Shown here: positions 10,574 to 21,386 of the stretch, one piece after another
Numbering within the stretch: position 1 is the stretch's first letter
Layout: the number at the start of each line of letters is the position of its first letter
NCBI GenBank assembly: GCA_029778535.1
Contig: JAKOQB010000143.1
Location: 124,001-188,000, forward strand
Reading direction: 5' to 3'
Length of the DNA stretch: 64,000 bases
Origin: Pseudomonadota bacterium
GTDB taxonomy: Bacteria > Pseudomonadota > Gammaproteobacteria > Burkholderiales > Burkholderiaceae_F
Position numbers and translations under genes: made by a program
The notes under the pieces: model-generated
The model's database searches: none
What the model was told of the DNA's origin: nothing
The model's input: the letters and a program-made list of their open reading frames with translations, nothing else

Positions 10574-11713
10574 TCACCGCTGCGGCGTCAGGAGCGCCAG
10601 CGTGCCGTCCTGCGTCAGCACCACCACGCCGTCGGCCCACCGCTGCGGCCGGGCGACGATCGCGCTCGAATCGACCCGCTCGCGCGCGACGAACTCGCCG
10701 TCGGCGCCGAAGAAGTGCAGGTAGCCCGCGAAGTCTCCGACCGCCGCGCCGTTCGTCAATGCCAACGGCGTGGTGACCGCGCGCCACGCCAGCTTCGTGT
10801 TGCGCCACAGGCTCGCGCCATCGCGCGCAAACGCCTGCACCGCCGATCCGTTGTCGACCGTGTAGACCGCGCGCTCGTTCATCGACACGCCGCCGCGCGC
10901 CGACAGCTCGCGCGCCCAGCGCAGGTTGCCGTTGGCCGGGTCGGCGCACATCACGCGCCCCTGGAACGAAGCCGCGCAGGCATCGCGCGCGTCGACCGCG
11001 ATCGGACCGACCACGTCGCTCAGGCGCTCGACCTCGGTCGTGCCCTTGGGTTCGGAAATGACCGCCTCCCAGCGTGCCGCGCCGTTGGTCAGCGCGAGCG
11101 CGACCATGCGCCCGCCGGGAAACCCGACCAGCACGTTGTCGCCCGCGAACGCCATTTCGGTCGACGCATGCAACGTGAGCGGCGGCGTCTGACGCTGGTA
11201 GGACCAGCGCCGCTTGCCGGAGTCGGCTTCGTACGCGCTGACCCGGTGATCGGTCGAACGCACCACCACGACGCCGCGTCCGACCAGCGGCGGCGAACTC
11301 ACGTCGCTCGAGGCCTGCGCGCGCCACAGAGCCTTGCCGTCGGCACCGAGCGCGATCACCTCGCCGCGCGGCGTGACGACGACGACGGTGAATCCGTCGG
11401 ATCCGACGCCCGCGGAGATCCGGCCGTCCACCGACGTGCGCCACACGATCGCGCCGTTCTGCGGATCGACCCGCATCACGGTGCCGTCGGCGCCGGCGGC
11501 GTAGACCGCGTTCTCGAGCACGGCCGGCTGCAGAAAGGTCCCGCGCCCGCTGCCGACCGACGCACGCCAGGTCACGCGCACGTTCAGGCTGCTCTTGATC
11601 TCGGTGAGCTCGGCCGGCTTGTTGGCGGGGCTCGACGCGCAGCCGGCCAGCAGCGCGGCGGCGGGAAGCAGCGCGGACGCGACCCGCAGCCAGCGCGGGA
11701 ATCGGTGTGTCAT
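10574..11713 (-). CDS. bamB: Outer membrane assembly lipoprotein BamB
   Basis: Lipoprotein of the BAM complex that helps insert beta-barrel proteins into the outer membrane. The 379-residue protein has a signal sequence with lipobox LAGC (Cys25), followed by a PQQ-like eight-bladed beta-propeller with repeated segments such as [21 protein letters not shown] and [16 protein letters not shown] 11713 overlaps the yfgM stop by 4 nt (ATGA), implying translational coupling. Confidence 0.96.
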   Translation of the reverse strand: MTHRFPRWLRVASALLPAAALLAGCASSPANKPAELTEIKSSLNVRVTWRASVGSGRGTFLQPAVLENAVYAAGADGTVMRVDPQNGAIVWRTSVDGRISAGVGSDGFTVVVVTPRGEVIALGADGKALWRAQASSDVSSPPLVGRGVVVVRSTDHRVSAYEADSGKRRWSYQRQTPPLTLHASTEMAFAGDNVLVGFPGGRMVALALTNGAARWEAVISEPKGTTEVERLSDVVGPIAVDARDACAASFQGRVMCADPANGNLRWARELSARGGVSMNERAVYTVDNGSAVQAFARDGASLWRNTKLAWRAVTTPLALTNGAAVGDFAGYLHFFGADGEFVARERVDSSAIVARPQRWADGVVVLTQDGTLALLTPQR

Positions 11714-12345
11714 GACGCCGCCGGCAGCGAATCGAGCTTCAGCTGGATCAGGTTGCGCAGCGGGTTCTGCGCGTCGGCCTTGTCCAGCGCCTCGGAGTAG
11801 GCCGCCCGGGCTTCCTGCAGCTTGTTCTGCGCGACCAGCACGTCGCCCCGGCGGTCGGCGAACGCGGCCGCGAGCGATTTCGGCACGTCGACCGACAACA
11901 CCTTCAGCGCCTCGTCGTACGCCTTGTCGTCGAGCAGCACGCCGGCCAGCCGCACGCGCGCGATCAGCGCGTATTCGTCGTGCCCCGACTTGTCGATCAC
12001 CCACTGCAGTTGCGCGCGCGCCGCCGCGTTGTCGCCGGCATCGTGATACACGCGCGCCATTTGCAGCGCCGCCATCGGCGCGTACACGGTGCGGCCGTAG
12101 CGCTCGATCAGCGTGCCGGCCAGTTCCTTCTTCTTGTTCGCGTCGCTGCCGTCGAGCGCGCGCAGCAGCTCGTCGTAGACCACCGCGGCCTGCTGCGCCT
12201 CGCGCCGCTCGTACCAGCGCCAGCCGTTGAAGGCAGCGATCGCGAGCAGCACGACGGTCGCGACGGTCAGGATGAAGTTGCCGTACTTGTCCCACCAGGC
12301 CTTCATCGAAGCCAGTTGTTCCTGTTCCTGCAGGTCGTATGCCAT
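11710..12345 (-). CDS. yfgM: YfgM-like TPR membrane protein
   Basis: A 211-residue inner-membrane protein with a cytoplasmic N-terminus (MAYDLQEQEQ), one membrane helix (about 24-42) and a periplasmic TPR-like domain. This is the layout of YfgM, an ancillary SecYEG-associated protein linked to periplasmic chaperones. ATG 12345 was preferred over a TTG 6 nt upstream because AGGGG sits 6 nt before the ATG. Its position between hisS and bamB matches E. coli yfgM. Family assignment is good; the role is inferred from E. coli. Confidence 0.88.
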   Translation of the reverse strand: MAYDLQEQEQLASMKAWWDKYGNFILTVATVVLLAIAAFNGWRWYERREAQQAAVVYDELLRALDGSDANKKKELAGTLIERYGRTVYAPMAALQMARVYHDAGDNAAARAQLQWVIDKSGHDEYALIARVRLAGVLLDDKAYDEALKVLSVDVPKSLAAAFADRRGDVLVAQNKLQEARAAYSEALDKADAQNPLRNLIQLKLDSLPAAS

Positions 12346-12354
12346 GTTCAACCC

Positions 12355-13653
12355 CTATTCCGAAATCCGTTCCAACGCCGTCACCAGCGCCTCGCCGATC
12401 TGCGCCAGCGGCAGCACGGCCTGGGTCGCGAACGGGGCCTCGGCGCCGCGCGCGCGCAGCGCCTTGACCGCGGCGGCTTGCTGCGCCGCCTCCGCCGCGC
12501 CGACGATCAGCGCGAATTCCGCGCCGCTCGCGTCGGCCTTGCGCATCTGCGACTTCAGCCCGCCCTCGCCGGCGTGCAGGATCACGTCCAGCCCCGCGTC
12601 GCGCAGCAGTTCGGCCGCGCGCAGCGCGACCGGCTGCGTGGCGCCGCCCTGGTGCAGCACGTAGACATCGCACACGGGCGCGCTCGGCACACGACCCGCT
12701 TCGCGCAGCAACTCGATCACGCGCTCGATGCCCATGCCGAAGCCGATGCCCGGCGTCGGTCGTCCGCCCATGCGTTCGATCAGCGGATCGTAGCGGCCGC
12801 CGCCGCACAACGTTCCCTGCGCGCCGAGCGCGTCGGTGATCCACTCGAACACCGTGAGGTTGTAGTAGTCGAGCCCGCGCACCATCCGCGGGTTGACGCT
12901 GAACGCGATGCCGGCCGATCCCAGCAGCGCCTGCAGTCCTTCGAAGTGCGCGCGCGACGCCGTGCCGAGGTAGTCGGTGATGCGCGGCGCGCCGGCGACG
13001 ATCTCGGTGAGCGCCGGGTTCTTGGTGTCGAGGATGCGCAGCGGGTTGGTGTGCAGCCGCCGCTTCGCATCGTCGTCGAGTTGCGCCTCGTAGCGCCTGA
13101 GGTATTCGATCAGATCGGCGCGATGGCGCGCGCGCTCGTCGGCCTGGCCCAGGCAGTTCAGCTCCAGCCGCACGCGCTCGATGCCGAGAATCTTCCACAG
13201 CCGCGCCAGCATCACGATCAGCTCGGCGTCGATGTCCGGTCCGGCAAAACCCAGCGCCTCCACGTTGACCTGATGGAACTGCCGGTAGCGGCCGCGCTGC
13301 GGGCGTTCGTGGCGGAACACCGGCCCCATCGACCACACGCGGCGCGGCGCGTCGTAGGTCAGGTTGTGTTCGATCACGGCGCGGATCACGCCGGCGGTGA
13401 ACTCCGGCCGCAGCGTCAGGTGCTCGCCGTTCAACTTGTCCTCGAACGAGTACATCTCCTTTTCGACGATGTCGGTGACCTCGCCGATGCCCTTCACGAA
13501 GAGCTCGGTGTACTCGACGATCGGCGTTCGGATCTGCTGGTAGCCGTAGCTGCGCAGCCAGTCGGCCACCCGCGCTTCGAACCACTCCCACAGCGGCGCC
13601 TCCGCCGGGAGCAGATCGTTCATTCCGCGTACGCCGGACAGCTTCTTCGCCAT
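12355..13653 (-). CDS. hisS: Histidyl-tRNA synthetase
   Basis: Class II synthetase that charges tRNA-His. At 432 residues it has the full catalytic core ([13 protein letters not shown] motif 2 region, GGGRYDPL and [11 protein letters not shown] motif 3) and a C-terminal anticodon-binding domain ([22 protein letters not shown]), which the HisZ paralogue at 4100-5248 lacks. It starts 3 nt after the stop of ispG, indicating co-transcription. Confidence 0.98.
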   Translation of the reverse strand: MAKKLSGVRGMNDLLPAEAPLWEWFEARVADWLRSYGYQQIRTPIVEYTELFVKGIGEVTDIVEKEMYSFEDKLNGEHLTLRPEFTAGVIRAVIEHNLTYDAPRRVWSMGPVFRHERPQRGRYRQFHQVNVEALGFAGPDIDAELIVMLARLWKILGIERVRLELNCLGQADERARHRADLIEYLRRYEAQLDDDAKRRLHTNPLRILDTKNPALTEIVAGAPRITDYLGTASRAHFEGLQALLGSAGIAFSVNPRMVRGLDYYNLTVFEWITDALGAQGTLCGGGRYDPLIERMGGRPTPGIGFGMGIERVIELLREAGRVPSAPVCDVYVLHQGGATQPVALRAAELLRDAGLDVILHAGEGGLKSQMRKADASGAEFALIVGAAEAAQQAAAVKALRARGAEAPFATQAVLPLAQIGEALVTALERISE

Positions 13654-13656
13654 GGC

Positions 13657-14937
13657 CTAGGCACCGGCGCGCGCGTACCTGCGCTGCACGTAGTCGGCGA
13701 CGATTGCCTGGAACTCCTCCGCGATCGACGCGCCCTTCAGTGTGACGGTGCGCACGCCGTCGACGAACACCGGCGCGACAGGCGCTTCGCCCGAACCCGG
13801 CAGCGAGATGCCGATGTTCGCGTGCTTGCTCTCGCCGGGTCCGTTGACCACGCAGCCCATCACCGCGACGTTCATCGATTCGACGCCGGGATAACGCTCG
13901 CGCCACAGCGGCATCTGTGCGCGCAGGTAGTCCTGGATTTCCTGCGCCAGTTCCTGGAAGAAGGTGCTGGTCGTGCGCCCGCAGCCGGGACACGCGATCA
14001 CGAGCGGCGTGAACGCGCGCAGCCCCATCGTCTGCAGGATCTGCTGCGCGACCTCGACTTCGCGCGTGCGCGGTTCGCCCGGCGCCGGCGTCAGCGACAC
14101 GCGGATCGTGTCGCCGATGCCGTCCTGCAGCAGCACCGCGAGCGCGGCGGTCGACGCGACGATGCCCTTGCTGCCCATCCCCGCCTCGGTCAGTCCCAGG
14201 TGCAGCGGGTAATCGCAGCGGCGCGACAGTTCCCGGTACACCGCGATCAGGTCCTGCACGCCGCTCACCTTCGCCGACAGCACGATCATGTCGCTGCCGA
14301 GGCCCAGTGCTTCCGCGCGCTGTGCGTTCTCGATCGCCGAGCGCACCAGCGCCTCGCGCAGCACCGCGGACGCCTCCCACGGTTCGGCGCGGGCGGCGTT
14401 CTCGTCCATCATGCGCGCCAGCAGTTCCTGGTCGAGCGAACCCCAGTTCACGCCGATGCGGATCGGCTTGTCGTGCCGGCACGCGATCTCGATCATGCGC
14501 GCGAAGTTGTCCTCGCGCTTCGCACCGCGACCGACGTTGCCCGGGTTGATCCGGTACGCGGACAGCGCCTGCGCGCAGGCCGGATAGTCGACGAGCAGCT
14601 TGTGACCGTTGTAGTGGAAGTCGCCCACCAGCGGCACTTCGACGCCCATGCGGTCGAGCTGGTCGCGGATCGCCGGCACTTCGGCCGCGGCCTCGGGAGA
14701 ATTGACGGTGATGCGCACCACCTCGGAGCCGGCCTGCGCCAGCTCCTTGACCTGGATCGCGGTGGCGATCGCGTCGGCAGTGTCGGTGTTGGTCATCGAC
14801 TGCACCAGCACCGGTGCGTCGCCGCCGATCTTCACCATGCGTTCGCCCCAGCGCACGCACACCTGCCGCGTCGACCGGCGCCGCGCCGGCGCGGCCTGCG
14901 TCGGCAGGCAGTTCCACGATTCGTTCGGCTGGTTCAC
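13657..14937 (-). CDS. ispG: 4-hydroxy-3-methylbut-2-enyl diphosphate synthase IspG
   Basis: [4Fe-4S] enzyme that converts MEcPP to HMBPP in the MEP isoprenoid pathway. The 426-residue protein has a TIM-barrel-like N-terminal part ([22 protein letters not shown]) and C-terminal cluster ligands CPGCGRT (near 316 and 319) and CVVNGPGE (near 357). GTG 14937 (VNQPNESWN) is the start that fits the family; a longer frame overlaps rodZ deeply. It begins 11 nt after the rodZ stop. Confidence 0.97.
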   Translation of the reverse strand: MNQPNESWNCLPTQAAPARRRSTRQVCVRWGERMVKIGGDAPVLVQSMTNTDTADAIATAIQVKELAQAGSEVVRITVNSPEAAAEVPAIRDQLDRMGVEVPLVGDFHYNGHKLLVDYPACAQALSAYRINPGNVGRGAKREDNFARMIEIACRHDKPIRIGVNWGSLDQELLARMMDENAARAEPWEASAVLREALVRSAIENAQRAEALGLGSDMIVLSAKVSGVQDLIAVYRELSRRCDYPLHLGLTEAGMGSKGIVASTAALAVLLQDGIGDTIRVSLTPAPGEPRTREVEVAQQILQTMGLRAFTPLVIACPGCGRTTSTFFQELAQEIQDYLRAQMPLWRERYPGVESMNVAVMGCVVNGPGESKHANIGISLPGSGEAPVAPVFVDGVRTVTLKGASIAEEFQAIVADYVQRRYARAGA

Positions 14938-14948
14938 GCGCGGGTCCT

Positions 14949-15818
14949 TCACTGCACCGTCAGGCGCGCGACGTTGCCGGCGCGGGTCACCGGCTTCAGA
15001 TCGATCGGCTTGCCCTCGTACTCGAGCGTCACCGCCGAAGCGTTGCCGATCACGACCCGATACGGCGGCTTGCCGTGCACGACCTGTTCGCTGCCGGCCG
15101 GATTGTTCTGGGTCAATAGCACCTTGCCGTCCTTCTGCGTGACCTCGACCCACGACGCGTCGCGAAACGCGAAGCGCAGCGTGCCGGGCTCGCTCGCGGC
15201 ATCGGGTGCCCGGGACGGCAGCGCCGCGCTGGTCGCGCTCGCGGGCGCGACGGCCGCTGCGCCCGTCTGCGAAGGCTGTGGCGACAGTGCGGCGACCGGG
15301 TCGGTGCCGGCGGCGAGCGGCGTCACCCCGGCCGTCGCGCCGACCTCCGCCTGCGCAGGCGCCGGCGGCGCCGCGGCCTGGCGCGAGCGCGTCGTGTTGG
15401 CGATCCAGCCGATCACCGCGAACACGATCAGCGCGCCGATGGCGCCGGCGATCACGAGCGTGCGCGACAGCCGCTCGCGCTCGGCCGTGCGCAGCAGCGG
15501 CGCGTTCACCGGCGATGCTTCGGCGGCAGCTGCCGGTTCGAGCCGCCGGTTCAACGACGCGATCAGCGGCGCCGGATCGATGCGCACCTCCTTCGCGTAG
15601 TTGCGCACGAATCCGCGCGCAAAGGCAGGCCCCGGCAACGCGGCGAGGTCCTCGCGCTCGATCGCGATCACCTGCTTTGGATTGAGGCGCAAGCGCGCGG
15701 CCAGGTCGTTGACCGACAGCGACAGCGCCTCGCGCGCACGCGCCAGGCGCGGACCGAACGTCAGGTCGGACGATTCGGTGGCCGCTGTGCCGCCGGTCGC
15801 CGCGCCGGCGTCACTCAT
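14949..15818 (-). CDS. rodZ: RodZ-like cytoskeletal helix-turn-helix protein
   Basis: A 289-residue bitopic membrane protein of the RodZ type, which couples MreB to the elongasome. An XRE/Cro-like HTH_25 domain (about residues 22-85, [19 protein letters not shown]) precedes one membrane helix (121-140). An Ala/Pro-rich periplasmic linker follows, then a C-terminal DUF4115 domain ([18 protein letters not shown]). ATG 15818 overlaps the pilW stop by 8 nt; an ATG 9 nt earlier is an alternative. The order rlmN-pilW-rodZ-ispG supports the name. Confidence 0.92.
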   Translation of the reverse strand: MSDAGAATGGTAATESSDLTFGPRLARAREALSLSVNDLAARLRLNPKQVIAIEREDLAALPGPAFARGFVRNYAKEVRIDPAPLIASLNRRLEPAAAAEASPVNAPLLRTAERERLSRTLVIAGAIGALIVFAVIGWIANTTRSRQAAAPPAPAQAEVGATAGVTPLAAGTDPVAALSPQPSQTGAAAVAPASATSAALPSRAPDAASEPGTLRFAFRDASWVEVTQKDGKVLLTQNNPAGSEQVVHGKPPYRVVIGNASAVTLEYEGKPIDLKPVTRAGNVARLTVQ

Positions 15819-16614
15819 CGAACGCACCGCGAGCCAGTGCCGCGGCCTCGGGCGAGTTCGGAAAGCGCAGACGCAGTTCCTCCGCCAGCTGGCGTTCCCG
15901 GCGCAGATCGGCGCTGGCGCGCGCGATGCGCAATCCGAGCCACAGCAGTTCGGGCGGCGGATTCGGCCCTTTCTCGATCAGGCCGTAGTAGAAGCTCGCG
16001 CGGTCGATCTGCTTTGTGCGCAGGTACAGCCGCGCGAGTTGAAACTTGGTGACCGGATTGGACGCATCGAGCTCGAACGAGCGGCGCAGGTAGCCTTCGG
16101 CCGCGTCCGTGTCCTTCAGGCGCAGCATGCACAGCCCCGCGTTCTGCATCGCCAGCCCCGGAGTGCGATACAGCCGATTGGCCGCGGCACGCTTGAAGTA
16201 GTCGATCGACTCGCGCTCGCGACCGGTCTGGCACAGGAACCAGCCGTGGTTGTTCAGGACCTCCGGGTTGTCGGGATCCAGCCGCAGCGCCTGCGCGTAG
16301 CTGGCCTCGGCTTCGCGGCGATCGCCGAGGTCGAGATAGATGAGCCCGAGCATCGAATGCGCGAGCGCGTAGTTCGGATCGAACGACAGCGCACGCCGCA
16401 CCTCGTCCAGCGCGACCGAAAGCTGGCCCTTCTGGTAATAGCCGCTCGCCAGTTGCAGCCGGATCTCGGCCCGCCGCCGCGAATCGGCTTCGGGCTGCGC
16501 CGTCGACGGGCTCGACTCGGCCACCGGCACGCCGTTGACGGTGGTCGTGGTGGTGCACGCTGCCGCCAGCCACCCGCCGGCCACGGTGACAACAAGCCAG
16601 AGAACCCGCCGCAT
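15811..16614 (-). CDS. pilW: Type IV pilus biogenesis lipoprotein PilW (PilF)
   Basis: Outer-membrane pilotin-type lipoprotein with TPR repeats that supports secretin assembly and pilus stability. The 267-residue protein starts MRRVLWLVV with a lipobox ending at Cys20 (WLAAAC), followed by TPR-like units (LASGYYQKGQLSVALDEVRR, LGLIYLDLGDRREAEASYAQ). The longer upstream frame lacks a signal sequence and overlaps rlmN, so ATG 16614 is preferred. It follows rlmN with a 10-nt gap. No other pilus gene is in the window. Confidence 0.92.
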   Translation of the reverse strand: MRRVLWLVVTVAGGWLAAACTTTTTVNGVPVAESSPSTAQPEADSRRRAEIRLQLASGYYQKGQLSVALDEVRRALSFDPNYALAHSMLGLIYLDLGDRREAEASYAQALRLDPDNPEVLNNHGWFLCQTGRERESIDYFKRAAANRLYRTPGLAMQNAGLCMLRLKDTDAAEGYLRRSFELDASNPVTKFQLARLYLRTKQIDRASFYYGLIEKGPNPPPELLWLGLRIARASADLRRERQLAEELRLRFPNSPEAAALARGAFDE

Positions 16615-16624
16615 GCCTGCTCTC

Positions 16625-17737
16625 CTACGCCGCCACCACGTGCGGAATGCGATCTGCGCGCCGTTCGGAAAGGCGTGTGCGATCCCGGACCTCGCCGGCG
16701 AGCTGGCCGCACGCGGCATCGATGTCGTCACCGCGCGTCTTGCGCGTCGTGGTCACAACGCCGGCGGCGGTGAGGATCTGCGCGAACGCGCGCATCCGCT
16801 CCGCAGTCGAGCGTGCCAGCCCGGAGCCCGGGAACGAATTGAAAGGAATCAGGTTGAACTTGCACGGCACGTCGGCGACCAGATCGACCAGCTCGCGCGC
16901 GTGCGCATCCGCGTCGTTGATGCCGTCCAGCATCACGTATTCGAACGTGATGAAGTCGCGCGGCGCCACGCGCAGGTAGCGGCGGCACGCGGCCATCAGC
17001 TCGCGCAGCGGGTGCTTGCGGTTCAGCGGCACCAGCCGGTCGCGCAGTGCGTCGTTCGGCGCGTGCAGCGACACCGCGAGCGCGACCGGGCACTGCTCGG
17101 CGAGCTTGTCGATCTGCCGCACCAACCCGGATGTCGACACCGTCACGCGCCGCCGCGACAGGCCGTACGCGTCACCGTCGAGCATCAGCCGCAGCGCCGG
17201 CACGACCGCGTCGAGGTTCTGCAGCGGCTCGCCCATGCCCATCAGCACGACGTTGCTGATCACGCGCTCGTGTTCGGCCGTGATGCCGTTGGCCGCCCGC
17301 AGCGCGTGCTCGGCGAGCCAGAGCTGGCCGACGATCTCAGCCGTGGTCAGGTTGCGATTGAAGCCCTGCTTCCCGGTCGAGCAGAACAGACAGTTCATCG
17401 CGCAGCCGGCCTGCGTCGAGATGCACAGCGTGCCGCGGTCGTCTTCCGGAATGAACACCGCTTCGATCGCATTGCCCTGGCCGACATCGAGCAGCCACTT
17501 GCGGCTGCCGTCGACCGACGTCGAATCGCGCAGCACCACAGGCGCGGCAATCTGCGCGCACTGCGCCAGCTTGCCGCGCAGCGATTTCGCGAGGTCCGTC
17601 ATCGCGTCGAAACCCGCCGCGCCGCGCCGGTGGATCCAGCGCGACAACTGACGCGCGCGGAACGACTTCTCGTCGAGGCCCTCGACCAAATGCTTCAGTT
17701 CCGCGGCGTCCAGCCCGAGCAGATTGACGCGATCCAT
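16625..17737 (-). CDS. rlmN: Dual-specificity 23S rRNA/tRNA adenine-C2 methyltransferase RlmN
   Basis: Radical-SAM enzyme that methylates C2 of A2503 in 23S rRNA and of A37 in several tRNAs. The 370-residue protein has the CxxxCxxC cluster motif CAMNCLFC (Cys112, 116 and 119) and the C-terminal catalytic cysteine in [11 protein letters not shown] (near 344). [10 protein letters not shown] is the conserved SAM-binding segment. It follows ndk by 17 nt. Confidence 0.98.
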   Translation of the reverse strand: MDRVNLLGLDAAELKHLVEGLDEKSFRARQLSRWIHRRGAAGFDAMTDLAKSLRGKLAQCAQIAAPVVLRDSTSVDGSRKWLLDVGQGNAIEAVFIPEDDRGTLCISTQAGCAMNCLFCSTGKQGFNRNLTTAEIVGQLWLAEHALRAANGITAEHERVISNVVLMGMGEPLQNLDAVVPALRLMLDGDAYGLSRRRVTVSTSGLVRQIDKLAEQCPVALAVSLHAPNDALRDRLVPLNRKHPLRELMAACRRYLRVAPRDFITFEYVMLDGINDADAHARELVDLVADVPCKFNLIPFNSFPGSGLARSTAERMRAFAQILTAAGVVTTTRKTRGDDIDAACGQLAGEVRDRTRLSERRADRIPHVVAA

Positions 17738-17754
17738 GCGGCCGTCGATCCCGC

Positions 17755-18180
17755 CTAGCGCGAGTGAATGTTCATCGCCGGGAAGAAGAACGCGACCTCG
17801 TTGCGCGCGGTCTCCGGCCCGTCGGAGCCGTGCACCGCGTTGGCGTCGATGCTGTCGGCGAAGTCGGCGCGGATCGTCCCCTTCGCCGCCTTCTTCGGAT
17901 CGGTCGCCCCCATCAACTCGCGGTTGCGCGCGATCGCGTTCTCGCCCTCGAGCACCTGCACCATGATCGGGCCGGACACCATGAATTCGACCAGGTCCTT
18001 GAAAAACGGGCGCTCGCGATGCACCGCGTAGAAGGCTTCGGCATCGCGGCGCGACAGACGCATCATGCGCGCGGCAACGATCTTCAGTCCTGCGGCTTCG
18101 AAGCGCGCCAGGATCGGGCCGATCGCGTTCTTGGCGACCGCATCGGGCTTGATGATGGAAAGTGTTCTTTCAACGGCCAT
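17755..18180 (-). CDS. ndk: Nucleoside diphosphate kinase
   Basis: Transfers the gamma-phosphate between nucleoside triphosphates and diphosphates through a phosphohistidine. The protein is 141 residues, the standard length, with the active-site NAVHGSD motif placing the phosphorylated histidine at position 117. ATG 18180 (MAVERTLSI) was chosen over a longer frame because it matches the family start. It opens the ndk-rlmN-pilW-rodZ-ispG-hisS run after a 174-bp gap below rlmD, in which I see no clear promoter. Confidence 0.98.
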   Translation of the reverse strand: MAVERTLSIIKPDAVAKNAIGPILARFEAAGLKIVAARMMRLSRRDAEAFYAVHRERPFFKDLVEFMVSGPIMVQVLEGENAIARNRELMGATDPKKAAKGTIRADFADSIDANAVHGSDGPETARNEVAFFFPAMNIHSR

Positions 18181-18354
18181 GTGTACTCGCTCGAGTTCGC
18201 GGATTTGAAGTGGATTCAACGGCGCGGCCGCGTGTTGCCGGCACTTCGGCGCCCTCGGCAACGCCCGAAAAAACTTCGATAAATGAAGGCCTTACCGAAT
18301 CTGATGAACACGGAATGTTAGCACGCCGGCCGCTCTCGACGCACCGTTGGCGCA

Positions 18355-19713
18355 CTACGAAGCCAGGTCGAACCGTGCGATCGATTCGACGTGCGACGTG
18401 TGCGGAAACATGTTGACGACGCCGGCCGAACGCAGCAACCACCGGCCTTCGTGCACGAGGACGGCCGCGTCGCGCGCCAGCGTGGCCGGGCTGCACGACA
18501 CGTAGACGATCCGGCGCGGCCCGTCGGCCGCCGCCGCGAGCGTGCGCGCGATCGCCAGCGCCCCTTCGCGCGGCGGATCGATCAGCACCCGATCGATCCG
18601 TCCAAGCCGCGCGACCGCCCGCCGCCAGTCGGCATCGCTCCACTCGAACAGATTGCACGCGGCGAACTCGGCCACGTGCGCGAGACCGTTTTCGCGCGCG
18701 GCGTCCTCGGCGCGCCGCACCAGGCCGGCATGCCCCTCGAAGCCGAGCACGTGGCCGGCGCGCGTCGCCAGCGGCAGCGTGAAATTGCCGAGGCCGCAGA
18801 AAAAGTCGATCACGCGATCGCCCGCTTGGACCTCGAGCAGCCGCAGCGCGCGCCGCACCAGCACCTCGTTAATCCGGTGATTGACCTGGGTGAAATCGGT
18901 CGGCGCAAACGGGATCGACACGCCGAACTCAGGCAGTGATAGGCGCAGCGGTACTGCGTCTTCGGCGTCGAGCGGCGCCGCCGACTCGGGTCCGCCCGCC
19001 TGCAGCCACAACGCGACGCGGTGGCGGGCGCGAAACGCGCGCAGCCGTTCGAGATCCTCCGCAGTCAGCGGCTGCAGCACGCGCAGCACCAGCACGATCG
19101 CGTCGTCGCGTCCTGCGGAGCCGACCGCGAGCTCGATCTGAGGCAGGCGGTCGCGCAGCGACAGCGCGCCCACCAGTTCGCGCAGCGGCGCGATCAGTGC
19201 CGCGACGCGCGCGGGCAGCACTTCGCAGGTCGTCATGTCGGCCACGAAGCTGCTGGCGCGCTCGTGAAATCCCACCAGCACGCCGCCCTTCTTCGCCACG
19301 AAGCGCACCGTCAGCCGCGCGCGGTGGCGGTAGTTCCAGAACGGACCGAGAATCGGCCGCAGCACGTGCTGCGGCTTCACGCGCGCCAGGTGCCACAGCG
19401 CGTCCTCCAGCCCGCGCTGCTTGAGCGCGACCTGCGCGTGCGGCTCCAGATGCTGCATCGAGCAGCCGCCGCAGGCGCCGGCGTGCAGGCCGAAGTGCCG
19501 ACAGCGCGGCGCCACGCGCAACGCGCTCGCGCGCTCGATGCGGAGCGCGCGCGCGGTCTCGTAGCGCGCCTTGGCGCGAATTGTCTCGACTTGCACGCGC
19601 TCGCCGGGCAGCGCGCCGTCGACGAACACCACCTTGCCGTCGCGGCGGGCGACGCCGCGTCCGTCCAGATCGAGCGAGTCGATCTCGATCGCGAAACGCT
19701 CGCGCACCGTCAC
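18355..19713 (-). CDS. rlmD: 23S rRNA (uracil-1939-C5)-methyltransferase RlmD
   Basis: SAM-dependent Fe-S methyltransferase of the RumA group. The 452-residue protein has an N-terminal TRAM domain (about residues 1-60), a [4Fe-4S] ligand set including Cys71, Cys81 and Cys84 ([14 protein letters not shown]) with another near 170, and a SAM domain ([14 protein letters not shown]). The catalytic cysteine lies in [12 protein letters not shown] near 407. ATG 19713 overlaps the upstream exonuclease gene by 4 nt. Confidence 0.96.
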   Translation of the reverse strand: MTVRERFAIEIDSLDLDGRGVARRDGKVVFVDGALPGERVQVETIRAKARYETARALRIERASALRVAPRCRHFGLHAGACGGCSMQHLEPHAQVALKQRGLEDALWHLARVKPQHVLRPILGPFWNYRHRARLTVRFVAKKGGVLVGFHERASSFVADMTTCEVLPARVAALIAPLRELVGALSLRDRLPQIELAVGSAGRDDAIVLVLRVLQPLTAEDLERLRAFRARHRVALWLQAGGPESAAPLDAEDAVPLRLSLPEFGVSIPFAPTDFTQVNHRINEVLVRRALRLLEVQAGDRVIDFFCGLGNFTLPLATRAGHVLGFEGHAGLVRRAEDAARENGLAHVAEFAACNLFEWSDADWRRAVARLGRIDRVLIDPPREGALAIARTLAAAADGPRRIVYVSCSPATLARDAAVLVHEGRWLLRSAGVVNMFPHTSHVESIARFDLAS

Positions 19714-20489
19714 TGCGCCGGCCAGGCGGCGAGATACTCGTTCCAGTGCGGCGCGCCGGCGTCATGCAGGGCCGCGCGCACCAGATCGAGCTCGGCGCGA
19801 TAGGCTGCAGCGGTCAGCACGCCTCGCAGCTTCTGGAAGCGGCAGTAGACGAGGTAGGTGTTGACGACGTCGGTCTCGCAATAGTTGCGGATGTCGCGCA
19901 GCCGGCCCGCCGCATAAGCTTCCCAGACCTTGGCGCCGTCCATTCCGAGCTTGCCGGGGAATCCGGCCAGCCGCGCCAGTTCGTCCAGCGGAGCGCTGGC
20001 GCGCGGCTGATACAGCGCCAGCAAGTCCATCAGGTCGAGGTGGCGGGTGTGATAGCGGCTGATGTAGTTGTTCCACTTGAAGTCGCGATCGTCCTCCCCC
20101 AGCTCCCAGTAGCGCGACGCCGCGATTCCGTGGATCAGCGCGCGATAGTGCAACACCGGCAGGTCGAAACCGCCGCCGTTCCAGCTCACCAGCTGCGGCG
20201 TATAGCGGTCGATCAGCTTGAACAGATCGGCGACCAGCTTCGGCTCGTCGTCGCTTTCGCTGCCGAGGCAGCGCACACGAAACCCCTGGTCGTCGCGAAA
20301 GCCGCAACCGATCGCCACCACGCGGTGCAGATGGTGCGGCAGAAAGTCGCTGCCGGTCTTCTCGCGCCGCTCGGCGCAGGCCTGCGCCGCCACCTCGGCG
20401 TCGGTGAGTTCGGCCCACTGCGGACGCAGCCGCCGCAGGCCGGCGATGTCGGGGACCGTTTCGAGGTCGAAAACCAGCGTCGGCGTCAC
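19710..20489 (-). CDS. Predicted PolB-like 3'-5' exonuclease
   Basis: A 259-residue protein resembling the 3'-5' exonuclease domain of family B DNA polymerases (the DNA_pol_B_exo2 family). The first acidic motif is VFDLETVPD (Exo I, residues 6-14), a second lies in [14 protein letters not shown] (Exo II-like) and a third in [13 protein letters not shown] (Exo III-like, with an Asp). It overlaps rlmD by 4 nt and follows nlpD by 3 nt. The cellular role is unknown; nuclease activity is inferred from the conserved acidic residues. Confidence 0.85.
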   Translation of the reverse strand: MTPTLVFDLETVPDIAGLRRLRPQWAELTDAEVAAQACAERREKTGSDFLPHHLHRVVAIGCGFRDDQGFRVRCLGSESDDEPKLVADLFKLIDRYTPQLVSWNGGGFDLPVLHYRALIHGIAASRYWELGEDDRDFKWNNYISRYHTRHLDLMDLLALYQPRASAPLDELARLAGFPGKLGMDGAKVWEAYAAGRLRDIRNYCETDVVNTYLVYCRFQKLRGVLTAAAYRAELDLVRAALHDAGAPHWNEYLAAWPAQ

Positions 20490-20492
20490 GCG

Positions 20493-21386
20493 TCACCGCG
20501 GCGGCAGATACTGCAGCGGATCGACCGGCTTGCCGCCGCGGCGGATCTCGAAATGCAGCTTCGGCGCGTTGGCGTCGCTCTTGCCCGCTTCGGCGATCCG
20601 CTGTCCGCGTTTCACCGTCTGCCCCTGCTTGACGAGGATCTGGCGGTTGTGGGCATACGCCGAAATGAACTCGTCGTTGTGCTTGACGATCACCAGGTTG
20701 CCGTACCCGCGCAATCCGCTGCCGCTGTAGACAACGCTGCCGTCACCCGCCGCCAGCACAGGGTCGCCTTCGCGCGCCGCGATGTCGATGCCCTTGTTGC
20801 GCTTCTCGTCGAACTTCTCGATCAGCTTGCCGGTCAGCGGCCACGCCCAGGTCAATCCGGCCGGCGCTGCGGCCGAGGGAGCCACGGCCGCTGCTGCGGG
20901 CGGCGCGGCCGTCGACGGCGCGGCGGCGACGCTGGGCGCTGTCGCGGTCTCTGCCGGCGGCGCAACGCCGGGAACGGTCGTCGTCAGCGGCCGCGACTGC
21001 GCGCTCGTCGCCGGCGTCACCGGCGTGGCCACCGCGGCGTCCAGCGGCGGCGCGACGCGCAGCTCCTGTCCGGGTCGCAAGGCGTTGGGATCGTCGATGT
21101 TGTTCCAGCGCGCGATGTCGCGCGGATCGCGGCCGAACGCGGCGCCGATCTGACGCAGCGTGTCGCCCTTCTGCACTATGTAGATCCCATCGCGCGCTTC
21201 GCGCGCGGCCGGCACGGCAGTGGTTTCCGGCGCCGCGCCGGCGGCCGCCGGCGCGCGTTCGACGATCGGTGCCTGGCGCACGCCGGTGGTCGTGCACGCG
21301 GCCTGCACGAGCGCACCGGCCAGCGCCAGCGCAGAACCGAGGCTTCGAATCCGTGGGTACATCGTCCGCATCGCCATCCTGTTCAT
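20493..21386 (-). CDS. nlpD: NlpD-like LysM/M23 lipoprotein
   Basis: Outer-membrane lipoprotein that in E. coli activates the amidase AmiC at the division site. The 297 residues include a signal and lipobox (VQAACTTT), a LysM domain (YIVQKGDTLRQIGAAFGR, about 68-111), an Ala/Pro-rich linker and a C-terminal M23 domain. The M23 zinc-binding His-x3-Asp is degenerate (NKGID, with Lys in place of His), so it is probably an activator rather than an active peptidase. ATG 21386 overlaps the pcm stop (ATGA); later in-frame ATGs at 21377, 21371 and 21362 are possible. Confidence 0.92.
   Translation of the reverse strand: MNRMAMRTMYPRIRSLGSALALAGALVQAACTTTGVRQAPIVERAPAAAGAAPETTAVPAAREARDGIYIVQKGDTLRQIGAAFGRDPRDIARWNNIDDPNALRPGQELRVAPPLDAAVATPVTPATSAQSRPLTTTVPGVAPPAETATAPSVAAAPSTAAPPAAAAVAPSAAAPAGLTWAWPLTGKLIEKFDEKRNKGIDIAAREGDPVLAAGDGSVVYSGSGLRGYGNLVIVKHNDEFISAYAHNRQILVKQGQTVKRGQRIAEAGKSDANAPKLHFEIRRGGKPVDPLQYLPPR

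Noticed and set aside
11980-15600. Very long open frame on the plus strand, antisense to yfgM, hisS, ispG and rodZ; similar ones at 155-1942, 24728-27382 and 19581-21761
   Set aside because: Their translations are Arg/His/Gln-rich with no domain, and each lies opposite a gene with clear motifs. Such frames are expected from codon bias in GC-rich DNA.
18181-18354. Terminator and promoter between rlmD and ndk
   Set aside because: There is a T6 run after a 4-bp CTTC/GAAG stem, and no -10/-35 pair with reasonable spacing; too weak to call.
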